Shown: positions 45,031 through 55,807 of the stretch, one piece after another | How positions within the stretch are numbered: position 1 is the stretch's first letter | Layout of the letters: each line of letters begins with the position of its first letter | Source of the DNA: Lasioglossum baleicum | Taxonomy: Eukaryota; Arthropoda; Insecta; Hymenoptera; Halictidae | Direction: 5' to 3' | NCBI RefSeq assembly: GCF_051020765.1 | Contig: NC_134944.1 | Span: 2,046,001 to 2,110,000 of the forward strand | Length of the DNA: 64,000 nucleotides | Program-made: the position numbers and the translations under genes | Notes under the pieces: model-generated | Database searches by the model: none | The model's input: only the letters and a program-made list of their open reading frames with translations | What the model was told of the DNA's origin: nothing

Positions 45031-47002
45031 TTATTATCATGTAAGAAAATGAGTGGAAAGCGTAATCTACCACGGAATCAATGTACAGAAAAGTTCCAAC
45101 AGATATGTCTTGTTGGTACATACTGAAATTACCAATAAAGATACAAAGATTGCGTTTAAAGTGTTCGAGGACACCGAGTACATATTATCCAAGCAACGGT
45201 GAAACAATTTTACCGACACTCTCTCTCTCTCTCGTCGGAATTAGCAGCTGGTACGCTAAGGCGACAAACAGTGGTTACACAGCGTTTAAGCTCGTCTTTA
45301 GGGGTTTCTAGACGACCGATTATCGACCTGTGAGTAAACGAGTTGTATTTATGGAACGCTTATCTTAATATGGAACGAGTACTTCTCAACTCTTGCAAAC
45401 GATCGCAGGAGATTTTATTGCGAATAAATGTCGAACGCTGTAGATAACTTCGTGTCTACGACATTTCGATAATATAAAGTGCCAATTGTACCTACATTAG
45501 GAGACATTTAAGTGGCTGAGATGCCTTTCGAATTTTTCTGACGATTACTACCTCGGTCGGCAAATTTTTCGAAAGACGGTCGATGGTTAAGCCGGAAAGA
45601 ACAACGAGACAAAAATGAATGACAAACTTATCAGTGCGTTCCGTCGCGTCGCATAGTGGTCGGAAATCGCCAAATCTGTGTAATAGTACTTTATTTATAA
45701 GATTCCAGAGCACGTTTTTTTGTTACAGTCAATATTTAATACGTACTTCTGTCGGAGATACGTAAGTTCAAAGTTAGTAGTTCTAGAAGACCGGCATTTT
45801 CAACCATAATTGAAATGACCTCTGCGATTTATTATCGCGCTGTAACGCTGGTTTATCATTCTTGCTATTGTTGGGCATGTCCTAATTTAATATAATATTC
45901 TGATTTCATTGCTTTATTTAATTTTTTTAAGCTCTGCGAGATGAAAAAGAGAAATCTACACATCTGGTACATTTTATTAACGAAACAGTAGCTTATCAAT
46001 CGCGATCAAGCGTTCATTTTTTTTGGAAATGAAGCTGTTAAGGCTATTAAACAAGTGTACGTTTCATTTTCCTGCGACCTATTGTGACCTTATGAATTAT
46101 CGCCATTTCCTTAGCGACCGGTAACGTTCCGAAATGGCGAATTTGCCCTAAATCGTAGACAAAACTAATATTCGCAAATGTAAGGTACATTATTGTTATA
46201 TACTACAATAAAATGCGACAGATATAGTCAACAGCGTAAGATTTTAATGGTAAATATTGCATTTAAAACACCAATTACAATCACAATTATGGAAAATACA
46301 AAATAATTTGTATACAAGTAACTTTACAATACTTCGTCACATGAGATATCTTCATTCATATCAGGTTCTTCAAAGAATTGTGTGACTTCGGGGGGATATT
46401 GTTTCTTTTTTTTGTACATGACATCTTAATACTACTTACGTATGGATCAGATGAAACACCATAGTATACATTATACATATATTTATTTTACTAGAGGTGA
46501 GCGAAATATCGGAGCGAAACGGAACTGAGAAACTTCTATTATATTTTAGTACTAAAGAATTACCTCGGATGCAATATTTAACACTAAAATCTTACATTTT
46601 TCGCTATCTGAAGTCATCTGATAACAATTTGTACTAATAATATACCTCGCAAACATTCTATTACCAAATATATGTAGGATTTAAGTCGTCAATAGAATAA
46701 TTTGAGTAATTTGTGTATAATAGTATTTGAAATATAACGAATACACTTAATTAAATTATCCCGTCTGAATCTCCGTCTGAGATCAAACACGTCTTTTCGT
46801 TTTCGTACGTCGAACCAGAATGACAAAGAAATCGCATATTACAAATATGAATAATGAAATCGATAAGCATAATAACAGATATCGAATCGTCGCGTCGTTA
46901 CAGTTACTAACGTCGTGACATTCGACGGAATTCTCGCCGCTCAGAGATGGCATCTCCCTACATATATGTGGAAATAAATAATTTTTTCACATACCCGGCC
47001 TC
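45031..47002. other. Unassigned sequence
   Basis: Nearly 2 kb with no supported gene and only very short open frames. The centre (45720-46980) is strongly AT-rich. Confidence 0.45.
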
Positions 47003-47295
47003 CAGTTTGTTTTTTAATTTTGACATCAGATTCATATTTAACGACACAAGAAACAGAGGAATTATATTCAAGAGAGTCTAATAAAGTCTTGGATTACGCA
47101 TCCGCCATTTTGCTATCAGGTTCACATTCAACGGCACGAAAAATATGGGAATACTAATTTTCAACAGGGTCCAATAATTTTTTGCGTTACGGATCCGCCA
47201 TATTGAATCCGCCATTTTGTTTTTTGTAATTTTGACCTCAGATTTATAATCAGCGATCCGAAAAACCTATCCAATATCAATTTTGAACTAAATTG
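47003..47295. repeat. Degenerate tandem repeat, about 3 units of roughly 97-110 bp
   Basis: Units share CCGCCATTTTG, ATTTTGACATCAGATTCATA, CGACACRARAAA, AATTTTCAACAGAGTCCAATA and TTTGCGTTACGGATCC-like blocks. The third unit is the most diverged. Confidence 0.6.
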
Positions 47296-47984
47296 GAGTA
47301 CTTCTTCCTATTTTGACCACGTTTTGGCGATTTCCGACCACTGCCCGTCGTCGACAGTTCAGCTAGAGAAAAGTCCTCCCGCCGAAATGTACAGAATCTC
47401 TCTATGGGCAGCCGACATTTTTCAAAAGGAACGTGTTCCCACGATGTAATTTATTCGGTTCGCGTCGATGGGTAATTTCTCATTTTGCGCGTGACCATTT
47501 CAAGTCATTTTGACTTGCGGACCAACGGAATTTTGCTACGCAATTCCGCAAGGGAAAACGACTGCCGGGCAATTCGCATCGCGATTAAATTTAGCTACAT
47601 AATTCCGCAATAATGGCAATGAGGCTAATTGATATTGGCATTGCGGTGTAACTCACGCAATTGTATCGCGTGCTTCTACTTTCTACAACGTTCGACGAAA
47701 CAATCGAGCAAATTGCAAGATATTTGCGTAGTCTCCCGCAGAGCGGGGAACAGTTTTGAAGAGGGGACGGAGTAAACGAACAATTGGAGAGCGTCTACAT
47801 TATTAACAATAATATCAATATTATAATATATATATAATAATAATAATATATATAATATCAATATTATAATACAATAATATCTACATTATTAACAGTAATC
47901 CATTATTTTTACCTTTATTTCAAGACTTTATTTAACATGGTTCGGATTGTCCGATCTGGGTCAATTATGCGCCGTTCTGTTCGA
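47296..47984. other. Unassigned sequence with an AT palindrome
   Basis: No supported gene. 47798-47898 is an ATTATTAACA / TGTTAATAAT-bounded AATATTATA-rich dyad, probably an expanded microsatellite. Confidence 0.5.
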
Positions 47985-48430
47985 TAACACTGTCCAACAA
48001 ATTTCAACTTTTTTTATGATTTCAATATACTGTTGGGTCCTTCTTATAGAGTTTTTTGCGCTGATTCCGAATCTGTCCTTAATTTTGCTCATATACGCAC
48101 AGTTTTTGAAAAACATGGCTTTGAAAAAGAAAAACATATTTTTCAACTTTAAACAAATATTGTGATGTTATTATAAAAGATATTGAATTGTTCTTTACAG
48201 CAAAATATTCTGTAGACTTTCTCGAATACAATGGTATCCAATATTAATACATTATGATTGTTTAAACACGTTTAAACAATGATTAAAGACGGAGAGACGG
48301 CACTTTTGCACCAATTTTTGAGGATATTTTTCAATTTATCTCAAAAAATTAGGGTCCAGCGGAAAATCGAACTATACCACGCGATAGAGAGCAGACTTTT
48401 ATCTTGAGAAACCACCCTTTCAAGTTTGTA
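47985..48430 (-). repeat. Dispersed repeat R3, copy 2
   Basis: Inverted relative of 21571-22033, starting ACACTGTCCAACAAATTTC and ending near GGTTTCTCAAGATAAAAG inverted. The far terminus has diverged. Confidence 0.8.
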
Positions 48431-48687
48431 ACGTCGACGTTTTTTTCGAACCAGAAAGCAAAATACATTTGATTTCGTCGGACTAGAAAGAAAATGCGAC
48501 ATAATCGATACAGTTTAAAAATCGAGTATCCCTTACACAACCCCTGTAGACATTGTACTCGAGAAAAGCGTCTCAGCGTTCGCTTTAAGCTCGTGGTATC
48601 TTTCGATCGCGATCTCTCTTCGGCTAATCTGTATTCAATTATCGCGGTAATTGGTACCCGACCGATCTTTGTCTTTTTAATTTCCAG

Positions 48688-48981
48688 GCCGGCAGAGAGG
48701 GCACGCGGAGATCTTTAAGGGGCGAGGAAGGAGCGGCCGGAGCGAGGAAGAAGGTGAAAACTGTTCCAGTGATCCTTCTAGATAGAGGTCAATGGAGCCA
48801 TCCTGATGCAGGCTGCAAAACTACGTGGGGATTACCCGACGTGGTCGTTGGGCTGATTTCAACGGTGAACAGTGGCGATTCCACCCGCGGGTGGAAGCGC
48901 CGTTTTCATCACCGCCAACGGCGAATACTACAGCCACTTCCGCTTCCTCCACCCCACGTGGCCGAACCATTACCTGATAAG
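48688..48981 (+). CDS. Candidate internal exon (unrecognised product)
   Basis: A pyrimidine-rich acceptor (TTTGTCTTTTTAATTTCCAG, ending 48687) and a consensus donor (AAG/GTGAGT, 48982) enclose 294 bp that are open for all 98 codons in frame 1. The peptide contains KTVPVILLDRGQWSHP, WGLPDVVVGLISTV and PLPLPPPHVAEPLPDK; I recognise no domain. GC content is higher than the surroundings. It precedes the RasGEF exons by 2.9 kb on the same strand. However, frame 1 ends in phase 0, whereas the CAG acceptor at 51842 needs one leftover base, so the two would join only through the alternative AG at 51843 or through another exon. It could be an untranslated exon or chance. Confidence 0.3.
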
Positions 48982-49023
48982 GTGAGTCTGGCTGAGTCGG
49001 TATTCGCAAATCGTTAAAATGTA

Positions 49024-49949
49024 TTGGGTATGGGAATAAGTTTCCGCCCTTTTTTGTTGAAACGAAGCTCCTTATTCAGAAATTCAAATGGAAAATAAAT
49101 TCATTCAAAGTATACTCTATCGGCATCTACAATCTTCTTCCACCGTTCAGGTGATAAACGAATTCCTTAAAGAAACTAGAGGGTTATTGTTGCTCGCTCG
49201 CGAGTAGGGTTGTTTTTGCTTCCCTATAAAATCGGGAAGTTAAAAATCTGGTTGTTTCGATGCAAGCCATTCATCGAGCCAATTTCGGATACTTTCATAG
49301 GAAGTGAACTGCTCTCCAGATATGGCCGACTGCATGGACCGGAACAAATGGAAATCTGAAGCAGCAATGTCCGGCAAATATGGCGGGTGGGGCAAAATTT
49401 TCCAGTTCACTCCTTCCAAGTATTTCTTGACAGGTTTTGCGTCATGTGGCCTAGCGTTGTCATGTAACAGAATCGGCTTATCGTGCATGTTGTCCCATTC
49501 CAGTCGTTTTTCTTGTAATGCTCGCTTCAAACGTAATAGTTGTAGTTCTTCAAGTGTTTCACGTGGATTTTCATCAAGTAATGTTCGCAAATCTGTATCT
49601 TTGAATTTTTTGGCGCACCATCGCGATCATTGCCACTTACGTCGAAATCATGGTTTTTAAACCGCCGAAACCATTTTTTACAACTTGTATTTGATGGAGC
49701 ATCGCTCCCGTAAATATCCACGAGCAAACGATGCATTTTCGCGGCACCTTTCTTTAAAACAAAATAATGCAACACAACTTCCCGCAAATGCTGCTTACTT
49801 GGAACAAAAGTCGACATTTTTCACGCGAAAAATTGACTGCTGTTCACGCTCGAAACAATTGCCACTAACTGCGTTTTGCATCAAATACGCGATCGGTACT
49901 TGTGTACAACGACATCTCCAAAAGGGCGGAAACTTATTCCCATACCCAA
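49024..49949 (-). mobile_element. Mariner, copy C (longest of the TTGGGTATGGGAATAAG family)
   Basis: TA flanks (49022-49023, 49950-49951) and termini TTGGGTATGGGAATAAG and inverse. 926 bp, against about 1.3 kb for a complete mariner; the missing part is in the middle of the transposase. Its deletion differs from copies A and B. Confidence 0.9.
49240..49817 (-). pseudogene. Mariner transposase (DD34D lineage), deleted and frameshifted
   Basis: N-terminal part (49817-49591): MSTFVPSKQHLREVVLHYF, the HTH with CKKWFRRFKNHDFDV, and NDRDGAPKNSKIQI. A one-base shift near 49590 moves the reading to DENPRETLEELQ (second HTH start), which jumps directly to ALQEKRLEWDNMHDKPILLHDNARPH. The second HTH remainder and the region with the first catalytic Asp are therefore deleted. 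The second Asp (LLHDNARPH) and third Asp (LPDIAASDFHLF) are 34 residues apart by my count. The C-terminus is LDEWLASKQPDF. Inactive by loss of the first Asp and by the frameshift. Confidence 0.9.
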
Positions 49950-49951
49950 TA

Positions 49952-51081
49952 TTATGCAAATATTACAATGAAGAACATAGTGTGTGTATCTACGAATATG
50001 AGAATAATGAAATTTTCACCATCCCAATTTCAGTGCAGGTAATTACCTGTAAATTACTGGAATAATTTAATTGGAGTAATTTACTGGAATAATTTAATTG
50101 AAGTAATTTACTGGAATAATAATTTCATTTTCATTATCTCTGCTATGCTCTGCGCTGGTAATATTTGTAACTTGGGTCGTTACGTTTCTTATTGTATTGT
50201 GGAAGTATTCGTTGTTATTCTCAGCATACGTTATTATTCGTTTTTGAAGAGTGCGCGAATATTTTTTACACCGACGCGACGGCAACACGAATTCGGCATT
50301 GTTTCCGTGAAACATGAAATATCGAGCGGATCGTTTCATCGGAACGCGCCTCTCCATCGCATCGAGCGGATGATAGATGCGCCCGGCGCGTTCAGCGGTA
50401 TAATTTACATTATCGTTCGAAGTTTGTAAGGATAAGTGAATCACTTATGCCACCGTGTCTCGAGCAACGCTTGCTCGGTATTATATTCAAATCTAGACAG
50501 CCCGGTATTATGAATTGCTTTAATAACAGTGCCGGATACGTCGAATTACTCGGAGGCGCGTATACGAATGCCGGCCCCGCCATTTTCCAGGGCTCCCTGT
50601 TAGTTAGATATACGCGTATTTATGCTAGTACACGTCCGGTTCAACGAGTCGCGCCAATCTTAATTATTTTTCACGGAACTAGGTCACAGATTTACAATTT
50701 TCGGTGTGCTTCGGTGAACGCGCAGACCTATATTTCTTTTTTCTTCCTTTTTTTTTTCTACACACACACACCTTTCCAGTTATTCGCGAAACGACTCGCG
50801 AAACGGAATCACTGTTGTTCTCGCAATGTTCACCGTTCTATTTAAAGTGGCCACCCGCTCCCGTCTCCCTCTCTCTACTTTGACAACTTCAACAACTCGA
50901 ATTTTCCTTCTTTACTTCTATCACGACTTTCATATATTTTATACTTTCACAGTTTCCATTTTTACACCTCTTACCATTTTTTTTTTAGCTGGAAATGGAA
51001 TTTCGTAACACCGTTGACGAACTAAAAGAAGTCCTCTGGTCTTTATTACTTCGCAATCGTATTTTTATTACAATATTTTAC
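49952..51081. other. Unassigned sequence
   Basis: No supported gene. 50025-50120 holds a TTACTGGAATAATTTAATTG tandem (two full units, one partial). A 132-codon frame at 50447-50845 is unrecognised. A pyrimidine-rich acceptor-like site at 50975-50990 is not followed by a credible donor. Confidence 0.45.
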
Positions 51082-51083
51082 TA

Positions 51084-51745
51084 CACTCCTCAAAAGAATG
51101 AAGGGATCACTTGTGCGAACCCGAAAAATTGGTCCCACTTTACATGATCGTAACTCCGTCAAAAAGTGCCGTATCGATATCGTTAAACAATGGTTTGAAA
51201 GCCTGAAACCTCTAGTTTCAGATGCTCTGTTTCAAATTGTTGCTAATGTTGGTTTTTTTTTTTAAAAGTTATAGCGAGATGAAGACAACATTGACGGTTA
51301 ACAAACATTTTGTGCAACTTTGGAACATCGCACGGGGAGCAACAAATTTTTTTGATAAATCGCGAATATTTACTTCAATGTTGAATAACTCGAATAAAGA
51401 AAATCGCACAATATTCAACAACCACACAATTTACACAGGAAAGACAGCCCTTCCAAATGATATTAACACGATTTATCAAAAAAATTTGTTGCTCCCCGTG
51501 TGATGTTCCAAAGTTGCACAAAATTTTTGTTAACTGTTAATGTTGTCTTCATCTCGCTATAACTTTTTTTAAAAAACCAACATTAGCAACAATTTGAAAC
51601 AGAGCATCTGAAACTAGAGGTTTCAGGATTTCAAACCATTGTTTCACTATATCGATACATCAATTTTTCACGGAGTTATGATCACGTATAGTGGGAGCAA
51701 TTTTTCGGGTTCGCACAAGTGATCCTTTAATTCTTCTGAGGAGTG
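51084..51745. mobile_element. Foldback MITE with arms of about 280 bp
   Basis: TA flanks (51082-51083, 51746-51747). Ends CACTCCTCAAAAGAATGAAG / TTCTTCTGAGGAGTG. The arms (51084-51362 and 51464-51745) include TTTGAAAGCCTGAAACCTC and GATGAAGACAACATTGACGG. They are separated by about 100 bp (TTCAATGTTGAATAACTCG ... GAAAGACAGCCC). It lies about 100 bp upstream of the first RasGEF exon. Confidence 0.88.
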
Positions 51746-51841
51746 TAGTTTAATAAATAGTTGATGTTGACAGAAAGTGTGAATTTGCGAGAGAACTCTG
51801 GCAAAGTTCTAACGTTAGTTCCCACGCGATTGTTTAATCAG

Positions 51842-52173
51842 AGCTGGAGAAGCGGCCGCAGCCGCAGCCGCCTCGGAGCTCTGAGGAGCTGGAGGATCTG
51901 CACAAGCTGCTGAGCTTCCCCGAGGAGGTGGCGCTCAGGTTGACGGAGACCGAATACCAGCTGTTCTACCAGGTACCTCCGCAAGAATACCTTCGGCACG
52001 TGGTGCAGGACCTGAAAACGCAGAACCCACCTGCCAGGCCATCCCCGTCGCCGAGTCGCAGCTACATCGCTCCCAGCACCACCAACAACTCGACCCAGAC
52101 CGAGGAAGAGTCGAACTGGCCTGTTCCCAACATTTCCTGTTCCATTCAAACGCTCATCAATCGATTTAACGAG
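51842..52173 (+). CDS. PLCE1: PLC-epsilon-like protein, RasGEF (CDC25) domain, exon 1 of 3 seen
   Basis: Begins after a CAG acceptor (AATCAG, 51836-51841) with two bases of a split codon and ends before GTACGC with a complete codon. The peptide opens with a charged/Pro-rich stretch (RPQPQPPRSSEELED). It then shows the start of a RasGEF domain, LLSFPEEVALRLTETEYQLF and YQVPPQEYLRHVVQDL; the LT-x-x-E-x-x-LF-x-x-x-PP-x-E-YL pattern is the first conserved segment of CDC25-type exchange factors. A Ser/Pro/Thr-rich linker (ARPSPSPSRSYIAP...) interrupts the domain before SIQTLINRFNE. RasGEF domains load GTP onto Ras/Rap GTPases. The wording and the linker suggest the N-terminal GEF domain of phospholipase C epsilon, but another RasGEF is not excluded. 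Earlier exons are not identified with confidence. Confidence 0.85.
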
Positions 52174-52412
52174 GTACGCTTCGTTCAAACTCTTCTTATT
52201 ATGTAGACTGTGGATCTCTGAAAAACAAATTATGATTGCCCTATTATTTTATGCTTACCACGAGACATTATTTTTATCAAACAATTCATGAGAAATGAGA
52301 ACTTACACAAGGATCCACGGTATACTCGCTTTCTACTTGTTCTTCGACAAACACGTTCGATTTTATTGTGTAAATTACAGTATTTTCTGAAGCAGTATTA
52401 CGCGTTGTTTAG
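52174..52412 (+). other. Short intron of the RasGEF gene
   Basis: GTACGC...TTGTTTAG, 239 bp, phase 0. 52204-52318 resembles a degenerate GACTGTGGATC MITE (GGATC ... GATCCACGGTA). Confidence 0.8.
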
Positions 52413-52558
52413 GTAAGCTCATGGGCCACGCAAATGATACTAAACAGCACAACGTTAGAAGAGAAGCAGGTAGTTTTGTCCTGTTTGCTTCGTGTGGCGC
52501 AAACCTGTTGGAACATCGGGAACTTTAACTCAGCCATGGAAATTATCGGTGGCCTCAA
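52413..52558 (+). CDS. PLCE1: PLC-epsilon-like RasGEF domain, exon 2 of 3 seen
   Basis: Acceptor TTGTTTAG (ending 52412) and donor GTAAGT (52559). The 146 bp read VSSWATQMILNSTTLEEKQV, VLSCLLRVAQTCWNIGNFNS, AMEIIGGLK, continuing RFNE-VSSW from exon 1 without a gap. RFN-x-VS-x-W, the RVAQ-x-C helix and the GNFNSAMEIIxGL segment are the second and third conserved segments of the RasGEF fold (SCR blocks), where Sos and RasGEF1 have LNNFNS- or GNFNS-type wording. The final AA joins the first base of exon 3 to make the Lys codon, so splice phase 2 is respected. Confidence 0.92.
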
Positions 52559-52943
52559 GTAAGTATCTCTCTTGAACATAATAATTAAATTTCATCATTC
52601 ACGATGAACATACCATACATGGTTTGTATAGTATGTATTTGAACTATTCGTAGTTTAACTGATGTTTTAGTACGCCAGTGTTGAATATAATTAATAGAAC
52701 AATCTTAAGGCAATTCGCAAAGCCATTACAAGCTCCTTAATTAATTGCCAGGCAAATAATTAAGCCACGTTCGCCGTCGACGACGCTATTAATCTTCGTA
52801 TTCAGAAACTGTTTCTGCACTTTCGTGTAGATATGTATGCTCACGTGCAAAGAAACTCATAATTTAAGCTGTCCGAAGTAAAAACCCTGTTGCTCGTGGC
52901 AGCGTTTAAGGAAAACATTCTTGGTTGATCAAAGTGTGATGAT

Positions 52944-53144
52944 TAGACTGCGGATTTTATGCATTTATGACAAAAATGAGGCGGTGTAATTTAAAATAGC
53001 AAAAACATTAGGAAAATTTAAACATGCTATTATATTATTTTTAACCTATTAAACATGGTAGGGAAGGAAATAAATTTCTATTTTACTCCAGTTTGTTGCA
53101 ATTCAGGTAAGAAAATTTTATTTTGCATAAAGATCGGCAGTCTA
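52944..53144. mobile_element. TA-flanked MITE, GACTGCGGATC family, copy 6
   Basis: Ends TAGACTGCGGATTTTATGC / GCATAAAGATCGGCAGTCTA. About 200 bp, with a diverged interior. Confidence 0.85.
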
Positions 53145-53148
53145 GTGA

Positions 53149-53270
53149 TGATATCGGCGCACAGGTTCGATCAATGATGAAACACAGCAATTTTGCAAAT
53201 TTATTAGACACTCGACGTTTCGATCCTGATGTGGATCGTTTTCAAGAGTAAAATTTTGCGTCTGAAAAAT
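53149..53270 (-). repeat. Penelope-like (inferred) terminal motif, copy d
   Basis: On the minus strand: CAGACGCAAAATTTTACTC, TTGAAAAC, stem GATCC-acatca-GGATC (53237-53222), GAAACGTCG, then GCAAAATTGCTG and GATCGAACCTGTGCGCCG. Same block order as copies a-c, inside the RasGEF intron in antisense orientation. Confidence 0.6.
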
Positions 53271-53861
53271 ATATGTAAAATATATGTAATATATGTAAAA
53301 AAAAAAAATACTATGAAGATACCCAATAAACCACTTTTACATACTTGTTATAACAGAGAAATTACATTTGGAAATTATTATAAGTGAACTGTTTCCATGT
53401 CGGTAGACACTGAACTGAAACCACGTGAAGGTTACAAAGCAAACAGAACATACATAAGAAAGACGTATTTAAAATTGGCCAATCAGAGCCAAGTGATCTA
53501 TGGACGCTTGGTCAATATTAGGCGGTAAATTCAAATGCCCTAGAATCTGTTTTCCTCACTAAACACACTAAAATGTACCATCAATGTTTCTGGTACTGAA
53601 AAATTGACATTCAATACATTTGCAACGAAATTGTATATATATAGCTGAATCTAAATTGTGAAAATTATACAGTGTATAAGAAATTCTTGATTGATTTTGA
53701 AGGCAGAAGAAAATTAATTGAAATTCACTCGGGACATTTCAAATCACCGGCAATAAAATTGGTTCGAGCGACTCACGTTTGCGCAACTTTCATTTATGAT
53801 ACCATATTCTATGTATACACGTATGGTATTGGTTATCTTTATTCCAACCGTTTCATTTTAA

Positions 53862-54104
53862 CACTTTACCCACCGGAAACCTATTAATAGGATTTTCAAT
53901 AATTGTGCTGTACCAAAAGAAAGCATATAGGAACTCTTCTCTTTTACACTGCAATCTTAAATGAAACTATTAGATGACGTTTTGAGGGTGACTTGTTAGC
54001 TCACAATGAAAATTGCTGTTGCTATTGAAGGCTCCATTAAAAAGTGTTTAGCCGTGTACCACAGATTTTTCAAAATTATGCAATAATCACCGGTCGGCAA
54101 TGTG
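53862..54104. mobile_element. TTAA MITE family A, copy 3
   Basis: TTAA at 53858-53861 and 54105-54108. Termini CACTTTACCCACCGG and CACCGGTCGGCAATGTG. 243 bp, opposite orientation to copies 1 and 2. Confidence 0.88.
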
Positions 54105-54177
54105 TTAAGCAATTTTCCATTCGATTCTCTGGAAATATTCGTCCAGAAATGTGTGTTGATTTGGTAATAGTAATATG

Positions 54178-54382
54178 TAGACTGCGGATCTTTATGTAAA
54201 ATAAAAAATGTTTGCATTGTTTGCAAGACACAGGAGCCAAATAATTAAAAGAAGAAAGAAATTTCTATTTGGCTTATTCAGCTGAAATGAATACACTGAT
54301 GTCCTTAAATCTTCTTAATTCGCCCACTGGTTTAAATTCTACATGCCCATTTTCCTCATGGATGCATAAAATCCGCAGTCTA
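54178..54382. mobile_element. TA-flanked MITE, GACTGCGGATC family, copy 7
   Basis: Ends TAGACTGCGGATCTTTATG / CATAAAATCCGCAGTCTA. Carries the AAGACACAGGAGCCAAATAA block. Confidence 0.88.
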
Positions 54383-55747
54383 GCGCAAAAAGCATCGTTG
54401 ACAGAAAATCATGCCGAACAGTTCCCGTTATCTAATATTTACAAGCTGTTCACGCAAACACGCGAAGCAGTTCAGCCCCAGTCACCCTATTGATGTTATT
54501 ATGTGCACAACGAACCCATGTTTGCATAGAGGAAACATGATACTTGAGGAGCGTGAAACCAATATGTGCATACGCGTATCAGAAAAATAGTATTGTCACT
54601 TTCATTTGCTTTACGATTCTATTATTCCACCCAGGTTGCTCGGGAGAGCTATTTTATCGTATCCACTTTTATTGTATCGCATCGTTGCGTCGACAGTGAA
54701 CTACAATTCTGCTATAATTTCCGGCGGAATTGACTCGTGAAAGATTTTATTAATCCTACATTTTTTAGCGACGTTCGCTTCGTCCAATAATTCCACCGAT
54801 TTCAAAACACATTTCTTTTGTTTAGTCAGAGACGAAAGAATATTATCTGTACGCGATATACAGCGACGACATTCCGATCCCAAAATTGTTTCGTACATAC
54901 ATCGAGACACTGCTGTCGTATAATTGATCAGAAATTTTTCAGAATCTTCTGTACCTCCGTTGGATCCACAGCATACTGCCATTTACGCGAATACGCGAAA
55001 AAAAATACTTTCGAAACACACTTTCCGAAATCGTGACAGCGAACGCGAAGGTCAAGAAAATTCCTTTTCGTGTTGTCTTCGTCAATGGCATGATTTACTA
55101 TAACTGTATGTCTGCCCGCGTCGCGCGTCGCTTCGGTGGATCTGACGCAGAGCTGGGGAAAATAGTATTTTAAATAGTATTAGGTCAATCTCGGAAAGTT
55201 CCGTCCGTTTTTTTACAAAAAGTAGAGCTTTATTTAAGAAACAAAATGAAAAAGTACATCAATCAAAATATTGTCCATCGTTAGCGGTTACAGAAAATAT
55301 AGTTAATAAACGACAATTTCACAGTTTTGTTTGAAATTTATCAGTGTACGAATACTTTCGACGCTCACTGTATTCGCGTGAGTAAACAATAGCGTGCTGT
55401 GGATCTACATATAACTTGATACGGATACGGGTCTAGCGACAAATACATACATAGATAAAAACAGTTCTGTTTGGTGGTGTGGTTTTCGGATGAAATATTC
55501 ACACCTCGACATCGATGAACGATCCCCAGTACGTATATCTCAGGTTCGTTTCCATCGAATAAACTGTTTCGAATTCGTAACATTTTTATTGTTATCGGGA
55601 ACGACGGTGGAGTAAAAGTGCTAGTTGAAATGACACTTGAGATGGTAATGTTCGAAATAATGGTGCTCCGAATAATTGAAACGTTACAGACGCTTCGCCA
55701 TCGCTGGAGGAAAAGAATAGTTACACTTGCCGGGAAAATCCTTCCTT

Positions 55748-55748
<1 letters not shown>

Positions 55749-55804
<56 letters not shown>
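55749..55804. repeat. (GA)28 microsatellite
   Basis: Uninterrupted GA dinucleotide run of 56 bp in the large RasGEF intron. It creates artificial Arg-Glu and Ser-Leu repeat frames on both strands (55365-56184) that should not be taken as proteins. Confidence 0.97.

Positions 55805-55807
<3 letters not shown>

Noticed and set aside
50826..51008. Pyrimidine-rich acceptor followed by an open LEMEFRNTVDEL-like peptide as a PLC exon
   Set aside because: No credible donor; the frame runs into a transposon terminus at 51084 and has no RasGEF or PLC similarity.
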